Of a DNA stretch of 64,000 bases, positions 55,315 to 64,000 are shown piece by piece (the first letter of the stretch is position 1; every line of letters starts with the position of its first letter). The notes below the pieces were generated by a model. It made no database searches. It saw only the letters and a program-made list of their open reading frames with translations, and was not told where the DNA came from. This DNA comes from Paenibacillus sp. LS1 (GTDB taxonomy: Bacteria; Bacillota; Bacilli; Paenibacillales; Paenibacillaceae), in contig NZ_JAPDOE010000001.1 of assembly GCF_026013365.1 (NCBI RefSeq), positions 1,240,001 to 1,304,000 on the forward strand, in the 5' to 3' direction. The position numbers and the translations under genes were made by a program.

Positions 55315-55779
55315 TCAGTGCTTCCCGTGAGCGTGTTGATGTCCAGACGCCGTTTTGGCCGGCGCATGCTCAGCACAGTCCTTGCAATATCCAAATACCT
55401 CGAACTTGTGATCCACAACCTGAAATTGCTCAGGCGCATCCGCAAGCTGCATCGGGCAAAAAACAATAGGATATGTCTTCTGACATTTCAGACAGATCAT
55501 ATGATGGTGATGATGATCTTCACTACAGTGCGCTTTGAATTTAACGCCATCTTCGAAGATGACCTGTTCCAGTACACCCAGTTCCTGCATTACCCGCAAA
55601 TTACGATATACTGTGTCAAAACTCAGTCCGCTGTAAGTCTTACCCATATATTCATAGACGTCCTTGGGTGTAAGATACCCGGGAGACTCGGCAAATAACC
55701 GGGCCAGTGTTTTCCGCTGATCGGTAATGCGAAGCCCCTGTGAGGACATGGTCGAAATAATCTGTTCTGTCGACAGCAT
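55315..55779 (-). CDS. zur: Fur-family zinc uptake regulator, probable Zur
   Basis: This 154-residue metalloregulator has an N-terminal winged helix ([36 protein letters not shown]) and a C-terminal metal-binding domain with the His cluster [13 protein letters not shown] and a second CxxC (CKDC). [11 protein letters not shown] and the pattern [21 protein letters not shown] resemble Zur of B. subtilis more than Fur or PerR. The nearby znuACB cluster with a Zur-like box supports this. The C-terminal tail HQHAHGKH is His-rich. A half-site ATTACGATT lies at 55891-55899. Confidence 0.85.
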   Translation of the reverse strand: MLSTEQIISTMSSQGLRITDQRKTLARLFAESPGYLTPKDVYEYMGKTYSGLSFDTVYRNLRVMQELGVLEQVIFEDGVKFKAHCSEDHHHHHMICLKCQKTYPIVFCPMQLADAPEQFQVVDHKFEVFGYCKDCAEHAPAKTASGHQHAHGKH

Positions 55780-55942
55780 GATCTAAAGCACCTCCTGTCA
55801 TACGAGCATTTTGCATCATTCATAGAGCGACAGTTTATTCGGCAAAAGCGAATACTTTTGCTTTCTTGTATACCTCTAATAATGCATCAAATTACGATTA
55901 GAGTCAACGAAGACACCGGGTTAGGTCATTCCAACATCACAT

Positions 55943-56014
55943 AAAAAGGACTCCATGCACATGCATTGCCATTAGTCTAGCTTGAGCTAATGACATTACA
56001 TTTTGATGGAGTCC
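55943..56014 (-). terminator. terminator of the large surface protein gene
   Basis: On the minus strand GGACTCCAT pairs with ATGGAGTCC across an inner GTCATTAG/CTAATGGC stem, and ends in TTTTT. It is the main feature of the 338-bp zur to surface-protein gap. Confidence 0.75.
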
Positions 56015-56117
56015 CTTCCTGACGGTTCAGATGATCAATCGTTCGGGCGACTTTTGGGGTGAACGGGTATATATGATATAAGCTTTCACTCCAAACCGTC
56101 CGTGCATGTTCATGATT

Positions 56118-58370
56118 TTACTTTTCAGCCGGAAGCGGCGTGAACAGCAGGTTAACAGGCAGGTTACTTCCTGGTGCCGCCGAGAAGAGAATGGTTACAC
56201 TCTCGCCGTACGAACCTGTGCGATACATCACGCTTTGCTCATTAGGTGCAGTTACGGATTTGCCTGTGGAAATCTGAACGACCTGTCCATTCACAAGTGC
56301 CACACCTGAATATCTTCCCCCACGAGGGTTGAATGAGATCAGCGTATTCGGAGATACATTATTCAATGTGATTTTGTACAATACACCGAAGTTACCTGCG
56401 TTGGACGCTTCCGTGTAAGCCATAGGGTCCGTTCCTACAAGGTTCGGATCACTTGCATTGTCTCCAAGTGGAAGACGTGCTGGCTTCGACCCTACTTCTT
56501 GATCATACGTAATGATCCGTGTTGCATTGGGATAGGTACCACGGTTGTGAACCCCATCACGATCCAGAACCGGCAGGCTCGACAAGACTTCCATCGGGTC
56601 CTTGTTCTCTTCGATCATAATAATGTTGTAATCCAGCTCGTAGTCACTGAACACGTCTGAATACAAGGAGATGACTTGTCCCTGTTTCATCGGAAGAACG
56701 CTCAGATCATTGAGAATCAGCTTGCTTTCTCCTGGCTGGATGTACACTTTCTTTTGTCCGGTACCATTCTGCATGGATTGGAACCAACGGTCAATGGACA
56801 ACTTCCCAGCTACCGTTGCAAAAGGTGACGGTCCTGCAAAGCCCATGTTCTGCTGTTCAATGGACGCCGTGTAGGCATTGTTGTTTGTCGCTACAACGTA
56901 CATTTTCACGTTTTTGCCCGTGTTGTTCACATGGTGAATCATGAAGCGCGTCTGTCCGAAGGAAGATTCCTTGTACACAATGCCTTCCGTATTCACGGTT
57001 TCCGGGCTATTACTGCGAATCAGCAGACTTGGTTCATCATAATATGTGAAAGGAACTTTCTCCAGTGCCGGTACTCCGCCACCATCGAAGGTAAATTTCT
57101 CACCGACAGGTGTGAACAATTGGTTGAAGTCGGACAAACTGTATAGCGTTTCGCCCGTAATATTGATCATCTTGGTATAGCTGTCGCTAGCACCGTGTTT
57201 ATCGGTAACTGTAATCGTTACGGTCTTCGGTCCTGGAACAAAGAATGCAAGGGCATTGTTATCCCAATCTGTTTTTACAATCGCATTTTCATCATCTGTG
57301 CTTTGATCAATATAGGTGATTTTCTCACCCATTTTGTACTCTTCTTTGTCTGTCGTAAACATCGCAACTGGTGGCAGATTCGGTCTTTCAACCTTAATCG
57401 TAACCGAGTATGGATCACTCCATTGACCACTAGAATCCTGGACCGCATAGGTTACCGTATATGTACCTGGTTGGTCGAATGAATCCTGACGGCCAGTCCA
57501 ACGCTCATCAACAATGCTAAGTCCTTTTGGTGAACTGGATCTGGTTGTGTAGGTTACCTGCTCCCCAGCAAAAACTTCTTTTTGTACCGAGAAGCTGGCT
57601 ACTGGTTTGGTACTCAGATTCAATACAACCGTTTTCGCAGGCTGGTTTACTTTATAAGTGATGTTCAGGGCCTGCGTAATCGACGTCAGCGGCACCATGA
57701 ACGTATTCTTTTGTTGATAAGCCGCACCCTTCATCGTTCTGGACACACCATTAACGGTATAGATCTTGCTGTTTGTTTTGAAACGCAGCTCATCTTCACC
57801 ACTAATAATGATCGTTTCTTTGGTCGTGTTATCGTATTTAACATCATAGCCGACCCGATCTACCAAAGCACGGATGGCTACATAGGATACACCGTTTTTA
57901 ACAGCCATTGGCTGTCCGGCAAGATATGTTTTGCCATCTTGCATCATTTTATTGCTGTTCATATATAGCGTGAGGTCTCCACCCCCGCCTCCAGCGACAG
58001 ATGAACTCCCTGTAGACGGTTGCTCCACTTCAACTGGTGCAGGTGCTGGTGTTTCCTCAGCTGTACCTTCTTCGTCCGTCGGTTCCGTTACCGGATCAAC
58101 CGGAGTACCGTCTGTTCCTGTAGGAACATTGGTTTCGGGATTCACTTCTTCAGTTGTTTCATTATTTGATGTTGGAGTGTCTGTTCCGGATTTCACTTCG
58201 GATTCCGCGATGGTTTGTTCTTTCTTCACAACCTCCACGGATTTAACTTTGGCTGTATTCACTGGTGTAGTATCGCTCTGATCAGCTGATTGTGCATTCG
58301 CAGGAATTACTGCAAACGCCTGAAAAACAGCAAAAGCGGTAAGTATGGACAATTTTTTCTTGAAATTCAT
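56118..58370 (-). CDS. large secreted stalk-domain and PKD-like surface protein
   Basis: This 750-residue exported protein has a signal peptide (about 1-26), a Thr/Glu/Pro-rich low-complexity region (about 30-125), a copper-amine-oxidase-like stalk domain (about 130-250, VSYVAIRALVDRVGYDV and NTFMVPLTSITQALNI), two PKD-like repeats (about 255-400, FDQPGTYTVTYAVQD and FVPGPKTVTITVTDKHGASD), and a C-terminal domain of about 350 residues that I do not recognise. No LPXTG or SLH motif is visible. It probably acts at the cell surface. AAGGAG precedes the ATG. Confidence 0.82.
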   Translation of the reverse strand: MNFKKKLSILTAFAVFQAFAVIPANAQSADQSDTTPVNTAKVKSVEVVKKEQTIAESEVKSGTDTPTSNNETTEEVNPETNVPTGTDGTPVDPVTEPTDEEGTAEETPAPAPVEVEQPSTGSSSVAGGGGGDLTLYMNSNKMMQDGKTYLAGQPMAVKNGVSYVAIRALVDRVGYDVKYDNTTKETIIISGEDELRFKTNSKIYTVNGVSRTMKGAAYQQKNTFMVPLTSITQALNITYKVNQPAKTVVLNLSTKPVASFSVQKEVFAGEQVTYTTRSSSPKGLSIVDERWTGRQDSFDQPGTYTVTYAVQDSSGQWSDPYSVTIKVERPNLPPVAMFTTDKEEYKMGEKITYIDQSTDDENAIVKTDWDNNALAFFVPGPKTVTITVTDKHGASDSYTKMINITGETLYSLSDFNQLFTPVGEKFTFDGGGVPALEKVPFTYYDEPSLLIRSNSPETVNTEGIVYKESSFGQTRFMIHHVNNTGKNVKMYVVATNNNAYTASIEQQNMGFAGPSPFATVAGKLSIDRWFQSMQNGTGQKKVYIQPGESKLILNDLSVLPMKQGQVISLYSDVFSDYELDYNIIMIEENKDPMEVLSSLPVLDRDGVHNRGTYPNATRIITYDQEVGSKPARLPLGDNASDPNLVGTDPMAYTEASNAGNFGVLYKITLNNVSPNTLISFNPRGGRYSGVALVNGQVVQISTGKSVTAPNEQSVMYRTGSYGESVTILFSAAPGSNLPVNLLFTPLPAEK

Positions 58371-58576
58371 TCTTTGTCTTTGGCTCCTTCTGCTCCCATT
58401 TTATAAATATCCCCCTCAAAAAGTCATATTATTAGACGCTTGGGACCGGGAAAAGTTGCTAAAAAGTTAAGAGGAGAATTGTAAACTTTTAATAGAAGGA
58501 AAATACTATGAAAATAGTTATCTATCAATAATCTGTATTAGCATTAGATCCCAAATAAACCCAATCAAACTTTTCA

Positions 58577-58632
58577 ACAAAAAATTCTCTCCAGAAGATG
58601 GCCAAGTAGCACCATATCCTAGAGAGAATTGA
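58577..58632 (-). terminator. terminator of nagZ
   Basis: On the minus strand AATTCTCT pairs with AGAGAATT around about 32 nt and is followed by TTTT. It starts 15 nt after the nagZ stop. Confidence 0.75.
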
Positions 58633-58646
58633 ATGATTCAATATGT

Positions 58647-60266
58647 CTAACGTAAACGGACAGGCAAACTTCCTGTAGGCTCCAACTCACCGGTTAATAC
58701 GAGAGATAGCGCCCGGACAACTGTAGGCGTATTTTCATAGGTACACACATAACTTCCCGGGAGTGAAATCTCCAGTAGATCATATGGATTACGGAGAGCA
58801 ACTACAATCAGAGAATGATTTTCACTCAGCTTTTCAACCAGATACCGTTGCCCTTTCGGAAGGTGACCTGAGGATGTGTAAGTACACATAATGACCTGCT
58901 CAGCCTTCGACACATCCTTTAATATCCGGTCTGCTTCATCATACGATGGCTGAGTAGTTATTTTACGCTCACGAACTCTGCCTCGCAGCTGCGATAGCGC
59001 CACGCCAAGGGAATCAGTATGGGACCATGGCTCATCCACTTCTGTCCGTTGCACAACTTCAGGCCAGATGACATATACGTCCTTCTCTGGGTCCAAAGGC
59101 AGCAGCCCTTCATTATGAACGACGGTAATACTGCTTGAAGCAATTTTGAACAATGTAGATTCAATGGAATCAGTGGAATCAACGGGTTCAATATTTACTG
59201 CTTCGGCAGTTTCATTCGTTTTCGGTAAAACAAGACCCGTATACCTGTACCCGCAGCGCGCTGCCTTCCATGTGATGATACGTTCCAGTGCCTTGTTAAT
59301 GATATATTCCGGAATCCGCCCCGTTCGAACGGCTTGAACGATTGCTTCCACAGCAGCGATCTGATCTTGCAAGGTATGACTCACCAGAATCAGATCTGCT
59401 CCTGCCTCCACAGCACGAATGGCAGCTTCTGCTACGCCATATGGTTTGGATATCGCATGCATTTCAAGACAGTCTGTAATAATAATGCCCTCAAAGCCCA
59501 TTTCTTCCCGTAACAGACCTGTTAACACTTTACGCGATAATGTTGCCGGAATAGGCTCGGGTTCAATTGTTGGAAATATAACATGAGCTGTCATAATAGC
59601 ATCGACTCCAGCCTCGATAGCGCGCCGGAACGGTAGTAATTCGATCTGTTCCAACCTGTTTCGATTATGAGGTACAGTGACCATACCGAGATGAGAATCT
59701 ACCGCGGTATCCCCATGTCCGGGAAAATGTTTGGCTGTTGCAGCTATGCCTTGTAATTGATATCCGGTTATGGCCGCTGCTCCATGAGTGGCTACACTCT
59801 CGGCATTTTCGCCATATGAACGGACCCCAATCACCGGGTTAAGAGCATTGTTATTCACGTCTACCACGGGCGCAAGGTTCATATCAATACCGATGCTTTT
59901 CAACTCACGACCCAGAATTCGGGCACATTCAAGCGTATATTCCGGATTGCCTGTCGCACCAAGCGCCATGTTGCCCGGTACTTGGGTCACACCCTCTTTG
60001 TCGATCCGTGCGACCATACCACCTTCTTGATCCACCGAAATCATGAGTGGTAATTCCCCCGCTTCAGCAGCAATACCTTGCAGTTCTTCGGACAGTCGCG
60101 TCAATTGATCCACACTCTGCACATTACGCCGGAAATAGATGACGCCCCCAACGTGGTAGTCACGAATCAAGCGAGTAATCTGTTCATCTGCGTGCTGACC
60201 ATGAAATCCACACATCAGCAGTTGCCCTACCTTCTGCTCCAACGTCAAATTATTCAATGGTTTCAT
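58647..60266 (-). CDS. nagZ: beta-N-acetylhexosaminidase, GH3 family (NagZ-like)
   Basis: This GH3 enzyme removes N-acetylglucosamine from muropeptides or chitooligosaccharides. The 539-residue protein has the N-terminal (beta/alpha)8 domain with DQEGGMVARI, the catalytic His/Asp loop KHFPGHGDTAVDSHLG and the nucleophile region IITDCLEMHAIS, followed by a C-terminal sandwich domain of about 150 residues. No signal peptide is visible, so it is probably cytosolic. GGGGGAA precedes the ATG. The two-component genes lie directly upstream on the same strand, 28 nt away. Confidence 0.92.
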   Translation of the reverse strand: MKPLNNLTLEQKVGQLLMCGFHGQHADEQITRLIRDYHVGGVIYFRRNVQSVDQLTRLSEELQGIAAEAGELPLMISVDQEGGMVARIDKEGVTQVPGNMALGATGNPEYTLECARILGRELKSIGIDMNLAPVVDVNNNALNPVIGVRSYGENAESVATHGAAAITGYQLQGIAATAKHFPGHGDTAVDSHLGMVTVPHNRNRLEQIELLPFRRAIEAGVDAIMTAHVIFPTIEPEPIPATLSRKVLTGLLREEMGFEGIIITDCLEMHAISKPYGVAEAAIRAVEAGADLILVSHTLQDQIAAVEAIVQAVRTGRIPEYIINKALERIITWKAARCGYRYTGLVLPKTNETAEAVNIEPVDSTDSIESTLFKIASSSITVVHNEGLLPLDPEKDVYVIWPEVVQRTEVDEPWSHTDSLGVALSQLRGRVRERKITTQPSYDEADRILKDVSKAEQVIMCTYTSSGHLPKGQRYLVEKLSENHSLIVVALRNPYDLLEISLPGSYVCTYENTPTVVRALSLVLTGELEPTGSLPVRLR

Positions 60267-60294
60267 GCAACCCTATTCCCCCGTTTCCCTGTGA

Positions 60295-61926
60295 CTACGA
60301 ACCCAGCCGTTTGCTCTGCCTGTACTCCGATGGTTTCATGTGAAAGTGTTTATGAAACACCTTAGAGAAATACCGACGCTCCTTAAAACCTGTTGCTTCT
60401 CCAATCGCTGTAATGCTCCAATCGGTTGTACTTAATAACAAGGCAGCATTTTCCATACGTCTCTGAGTCATATATTCCACAAAGGTAATCCCCATATGGG
60501 TTTTGAATAGCTGGCAAAAGTAACCCGGGCTGATTCCAAGCCAATCGGAGACTTCATCTATACCCAAGTCCTGTTGCAGTCTGGCGTTCATGTAATCACA
60601 TGCAGATCGGATTAGTTCCGCTATCGAAGGACGCGGTTGAGTTTGTTTACCTTGACAGGCATGAATAATGACCTCTGCAAGTTCAATCAGTTCTCTCATG
60701 GATACAGCCTCTTGCAGCGCATTCCAGAAATTCACTTCGTCCTTTTCAGCCATGACATTGACTTCGCGCAGTTCCCGAAGCATGTGTACTAGCATATAGC
60801 GAACATGGGTTTCATCTATCTTTTCTATAGATTGCTCAGCATTCCCCATTCGCTGTTTAAGCGCATTCATTACATCCTGTAGTCCTTGCTTATTCCATTG
60901 CCGAATGCACCGTGTGATAAGCTCCAGATCGTCTCTTGTTATCCATGTACCGCCCCTTTTGGAAACCTCATGACCATACGATAATGAAGATCCCGTGCAT
61001 TCCGGATTCAATACCTTGTCTTCACTTTCCGAATGTGTCATTAGAACTTTCTGACAATGCTGGTACCGTTCAAGGATTTGCTGTTCCAGTTTTACGGGTA
61101 TATGATCCTGAACTACCCTTGCTTTTACGCTTGAATCCAAGGACAACATTGCATTCAATTCAAATAATAGTTGATGTGCCAACGCCTCTGATTGAAGTTT
61201 CCACTCGCCCGATGCGTCCAGCAAGAGGCACCACTCTCCTTTGCGGGTAGAAAGAACCTGGCAGCCATTAGAGATTCTATCCGTAACTTCCCTAAGCATG
61301 GAACTTATCGCCTCATGCCATCTAACATGCTGGACCTCGGACCAGCCGATGGAATGGCGGAAATAACCGACTACATCCACCAGCAGCAACGTATAGCCTA
61401 CAGAAGGAGGCATGAATTGAGGCACAGAAACAGGATCAGAAATCTTCATCTGGGCTTCTCCTCGCAACAAGTCCATCAACTGTTTATGTCTGATCCAACT
61501 TGCCATCTCCAAGCTGCGATAGCGTTCTGACTCGTTTTCCAGACGTCTCTTCTGGATCTGCCTGGCAAGTTCACGCAATTTATGTTCAAGATCCAGATAA
61601 TCAATTGGCTTGCATATGTATTCATGTACGTTATATTGGATAGCGGTTCGAGCGTACTCAAACTGTTGGTATCCCGTCAGTAAAATAATTTCACACGTTT
61701 CACCCTGCTCTCGCAGCAATCGAATAAGTTCCAAGCCATCCATCGACGGCATCCGAATATCACATAAGATAATGTCTGGATGACATTCTGTCACTTTACC
61801 CAGTGCTTCTAAGCCACTTCTCGCTGTACCCGTTATTTCGATCCCCATCTCTTCCCAGGGTAAAATGTAACTTAGATTCTCCAAAATCGGCAGCTCATCG
61901 TCAACCAGCAACGCAGTCAGATTCAT
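60295..61926 (-). CDS. YesN-type response regulator with AraC DNA-binding domain
   Basis: This 543-residue regulator has a receiver domain (LLVDDELPILENL, phospho-acceptor Asp56 in CDIRMPSMDG, Lys in CKPIDY), a long middle region of about 270 residues, and a C-terminal AraC helix-turn-helix (about 440-540, IDEVSDWLGISPGYFCQLFK). It pairs with the sensor kinase encoded upstream, with a 4-nt ATGA overlap. Such pairs usually control sugar ABC transporters; one begins at the window edge. Confidence 0.93.
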   Translation of the reverse strand: MNLTALLVDDELPILENLSYILPWEEMGIEITGTARSGLEALGKVTECHPDIILCDIRMPSMDGLELIRLLREQGETCEIILLTGYQQFEYARTAIQYNVHEYICKPIDYLDLEHKLRELARQIQKRRLENESERYRSLEMASWIRHKQLMDLLRGEAQMKISDPVSVPQFMPPSVGYTLLLVDVVGYFRHSIGWSEVQHVRWHEAISSMLREVTDRISNGCQVLSTRKGEWCLLLDASGEWKLQSEALAHQLLFELNAMLSLDSSVKARVVQDHIPVKLEQQILERYQHCQKVLMTHSESEDKVLNPECTGSSLSYGHEVSKRGGTWITRDDLELITRCIRQWNKQGLQDVMNALKQRMGNAEQSIEKIDETHVRYMLVHMLRELREVNVMAEKDEVNFWNALQEAVSMRELIELAEVIIHACQGKQTQPRPSIAELIRSACDYMNARLQQDLGIDEVSDWLGISPGYFCQLFKTHMGITFVEYMTQRRMENAALLLSTTDWSITAIGEATGFKERRYFSKVFHKHFHMKPSEYRQSKRLGS

Positions 61927-63758
61927 CCGGCTTCCTCCTGCTCATATAATGGAATGATGCATTGAATAATTGTGCCATAACCTGGTGCTGAACATATAAA
62001 TATGCCATACCCAGCCCCGTATTGAATACGAATTCGATCTGCCACACTTCGTAATCCCAGCCCTCGGCGTTCCGTTATGGAGGATAATGATTCCGCCCCC
62101 TCCCTCATCATATGTTCCGGAGGATCTTCTGCCATATACTCAAATCGCCCGAGCATTTCCTGGGGAATACCGATTCCATTATCCTTAACACACAGCACCA
62201 AGTGGTCTCGTTCTGCATATGCGCTTATCCGCAGCACACCCGGATATGTGATCCCCTCAAACCCATGTTGTATGCTATTTTCCACCAGTGGCTGAAGTGT
62301 GAGTTTAAGCACGATCGAGGTATATAGATGCGGTGGAATATCAATCTCATACGTAAATAAATCACTGAAGCGATACTGTTGAATCTCCAGATAGCTCTGC
62401 AAATGCCTTACTTCCTCACCCAGTGGAATCTCTTCCTGATCCTGAATGCTGATGCGAAGCATATTGCCAAGCCTGGTCACCATCTCGCTTACTTTTCGCC
62501 CCTCACCACGCAGCGCTAATCCATTAATGGATTCCAATGTGTTGAACAGAAAATGGGGTTTGATCTGGGCTTGCAGTACACGTAATTCCGCTTGAGCCTT
62601 CTGCTCTTGCTCTGCCCGAACACGACGAAATAATCCGCCAATACGATCCATTAGTTCATTGAATCCTTGAGCAAGCAACTGCATTTCGTCAAAGCCTTTT
62701 CCTTCCACCCTCGCATTAAAATCACCATCATCCACGCGGCGCATAAACCTGACAAGTACAGCAATGTTTCCTGTAATACGATTCATGAAAAAAAGATTGA
62801 AGATCATGGCTGCGAGCAGGCATGACAGAATAATAATGACAGACCAACCTGCGAAGGCATTCGTTTCGGCAGATAAGGCTTCCCATGAAGTGACGCTGAC
62901 AAGACTCCAGTTATAGTTCTTCAGATGATATTGTGAGATGATGCTCTCCGTGCCGTCAAAGACCGTTCTGACACTGCTAAAACCTGGACCATAACCGCCT
63001 GATTTCGAACCCAGATTTTCCATGTTCTCACCATTGTAACGTCCAGAGGGATCGTAAACGATCAGTCCTTCCTCATTCACTAACAGGAACGACGTGTCCT
63101 GTGCCGGATCACTGATTTGCAAATGGCGGAAGATCCGGTCAATCTCCCCCTTTTTGATCTGAACAACGAGCACGCCGATATTTTGAAAATAACTGAGTTC
63201 TTTGACCAGCCTGATCTGGGTGAAGACAGGTTCTACCCCGGTTAATTCAGGATATTCCAGAGGTGCGAGCCATTTGGGGACGCCATTGAGTTGCTGAATT
63301 TCATTGAATAAGGGATGCACTTTGAATTGCTGAAAAGGAAGAGCTTGAAAGTTTTCTTTGGTGAAAATGGAGACAATCTGGTTATTCTCAGACGAACGAA
63401 AATCATATAAAAAAGCGTAACTGATAAACGGATAATTATATAGAAGGGAACGGAAATTGCGCTGGCTGGCATTCAGGGATAACTGATTACCGGTTCCCAG
63501 ATCCTGCTTGGTCGGATCTTTGGCGTTCAATGCCATTTGGAAAACCGATGTGGCTATCCCGTTGTCGGTAACATTGTTAATCTGCTGAAATACATTCTCG
63601 ATATTGTAACTAATGGCCTGAAGCGCATATTCGGCCTGTTGATTGTATTTTTTCTCAATCGTATGTGATGTGACCAGAAACATGCCAATGCCTAGTGCAC
63701 ACATGGGTACAATGATCAGCAGCATAAATGCCAAGGCCAGCTTCATTCGCAAATTCAT
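61923..63758 (-). CDS. YesM-type sensor histidine kinase
   Basis: This 611-residue membrane sensor has a transmembrane helix at about 7-28, an extracellular dCache-like domain (about 30-300), a second helix at about 305-325, a HAMP domain, and a His_kinase domain with QIKPHFLFNTLESING (phospho-acceptor His). The ATPase part has VENSIQHGF and VKDNGIGIP, and RGLGLRSVADRI. The ATG follows GGGAGAA. It is translationally coupled to its response regulator. Confidence 0.93.
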   Translation of the reverse strand: MNLRMKLALAFMLLIIVPMCALGIGMFLVTSHTIEKKYNQQAEYALQAISYNIENVFQQINNVTDNGIATSVFQMALNAKDPTKQDLGTGNQLSLNASQRNFRSLLYNYPFISYAFLYDFRSSENNQIVSIFTKENFQALPFQQFKVHPLFNEIQQLNGVPKWLAPLEYPELTGVEPVFTQIRLVKELSYFQNIGVLVVQIKKGEIDRIFRHLQISDPAQDTSFLLVNEEGLIVYDPSGRYNGENMENLGSKSGGYGPGFSSVRTVFDGTESIISQYHLKNYNWSLVSVTSWEALSAETNAFAGWSVIIILSCLLAAMIFNLFFMNRITGNIAVLVRFMRRVDDGDFNARVEGKGFDEMQLLAQGFNELMDRIGGLFRRVRAEQEQKAQAELRVLQAQIKPHFLFNTLESINGLALRGEGRKVSEMVTRLGNMLRISIQDQEEIPLGEEVRHLQSYLEIQQYRFSDLFTYEIDIPPHLYTSIVLKLTLQPLVENSIQHGFEGITYPGVLRISAYAERDHLVLCVKDNGIGIPQEMLGRFEYMAEDPPEHMMREGAESLSSITERRGLGLRSVADRIRIQYGAGYGIFICSAPGYGTIIQCIIPLYEQEEAG

Positions 63759-63790
63759 ATCCCGTTCTCCCTATCAACTGGTTCATGGTA

Positions 63791-64000
63791 TTAACCTTTG
63801 ACACCACCCGCAGTTACTCCTTCAATAATTTTCTCCTGCAGTATGGCGTAGATCACAAGTACGGGTACAACGCTGTACACAATGCCTGCCGACATCTGGG
63901 CATAATTCATCTGATATTGATCCCGAAACTGGACCATACCCACAGGCAGTGTACGCAATTTATCGGTGGATAAGAAATAGTTGGCGAGCAAAAATTCGTT
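63791..64000 (-). CDS. carbohydrate ABC transporter permease, C-terminal fragment
   Basis: Only the last 69 residues of a MalG/LplC-type inner-membrane permease are present. The segment LSTDKLRTLPVGMVQF followed by AQMSAGIVYSVVPVLVIYAI and the end KIIEGVTAGGVKG is characteristic. The rest lies beyond the right edge. It is upstream of the YesM/YesN pair on the same strand, 32 nt from the kinase start, so the pair probably regulates this transporter. Confidence 0.88.
   Translation of the reverse strand, partial: NEFLLANYFLSTDKLRTLPVGMVQFRDQYQMNYAQMSAGIVYSVVPVLVIYAILQEKIIEGVTAGGVKG

Overview
The window is a stretch of chromosome from a low-to-mid-GC, endospore-forming Gram-positive bacterium, most likely Paenibacillus. 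The evidence is the complete eight-gene spoIIIA operon, spo0A, spoIVB and splB. The gene order spo0A-spoIVB-recN-argR-tlyA-dxs-ispA-xseB-xseA-folD-nusB-(asp23 group)-accC-accB-spoIIIAH..AA-efp-pepQ-aroQ-yqhR-yqhQ-patatin-mntR is the Bacillus subtilis spo0A/mntR neighbourhood. The stalk-domain surface proteins and the YesM/YesN-type sensor system are typical of Paenibacillus. No rRNA, tRNA, CRISPR array, prophage or complete insertion sequence was seen.

Layout. 1-3 kb: branched-chain 2-oxoacid dehydrogenase genes (lpdV, bkdAA, start of bkdAB). 3-6.5 kb: small membrane and zinc-ribbon proteins, a two-helix ion channel, thymidine kinase and a permuted NlpC/P60-like hydrolase. 6.7-12.1 kb: an iron island with five Fur-box-like sites, holding a ferredoxin/flavodoxin reductase and two tandem paralogous genes. 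Each paralog encodes an AraC-type regulator that runs in frame, with no stop, into a siderophore-binding lipoprotein. 12.2-14.3 kb: a coiled-coil protein and a CBS-GGDEF protein. 14.6-27 kb: the spo0A to nusB housekeeping and sporulation block. 27.2-36.5 kb: the asp23/amaP group, accBC and the spoIIIA operon. 36.8-47 kb: ComB-like phosphatase, aspartokinase, efp, pepQ, aroQ, yqhR/yqhQ, patatin, a secreted glycosidase-like protein and mntR. 47.3-55.8 kb: splB, ccdA, the znuACB zinc importer, metG under a methionine T-box, yidD and zur. 56-64 kb: a large surface protein, nagZ, a YesM/YesN two-component pair and the end of a sugar ABC permease.

Regulatory layer. Fur-type palindromes precede the reductase and both fused genes, and two more lie inside the fused reading frames just ahead of the lipoprotein starts. 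A Zur-like box precedes znuA. A T-box with an ATG specifier precedes metG. A SigmaH-like promoter with 0A boxes precedes spo0A. Many rho-independent terminators delimit the units. lysC keeps the internal ribosome-binding site that makes the separate beta subunit.

The most unusual item is the AraC/Fur-box/lipoprotein arrangement, present twice. It could give two products per gene or a membrane-spanning DNA-binding receptor. Other items worth checking are a rearranged P-loop in thymidine kinase, a non-canonical channel filter, a 264-bp inverted-repeat element directly upstream of efp, and a pair of dispersed hairpin repeats whose arms covary.
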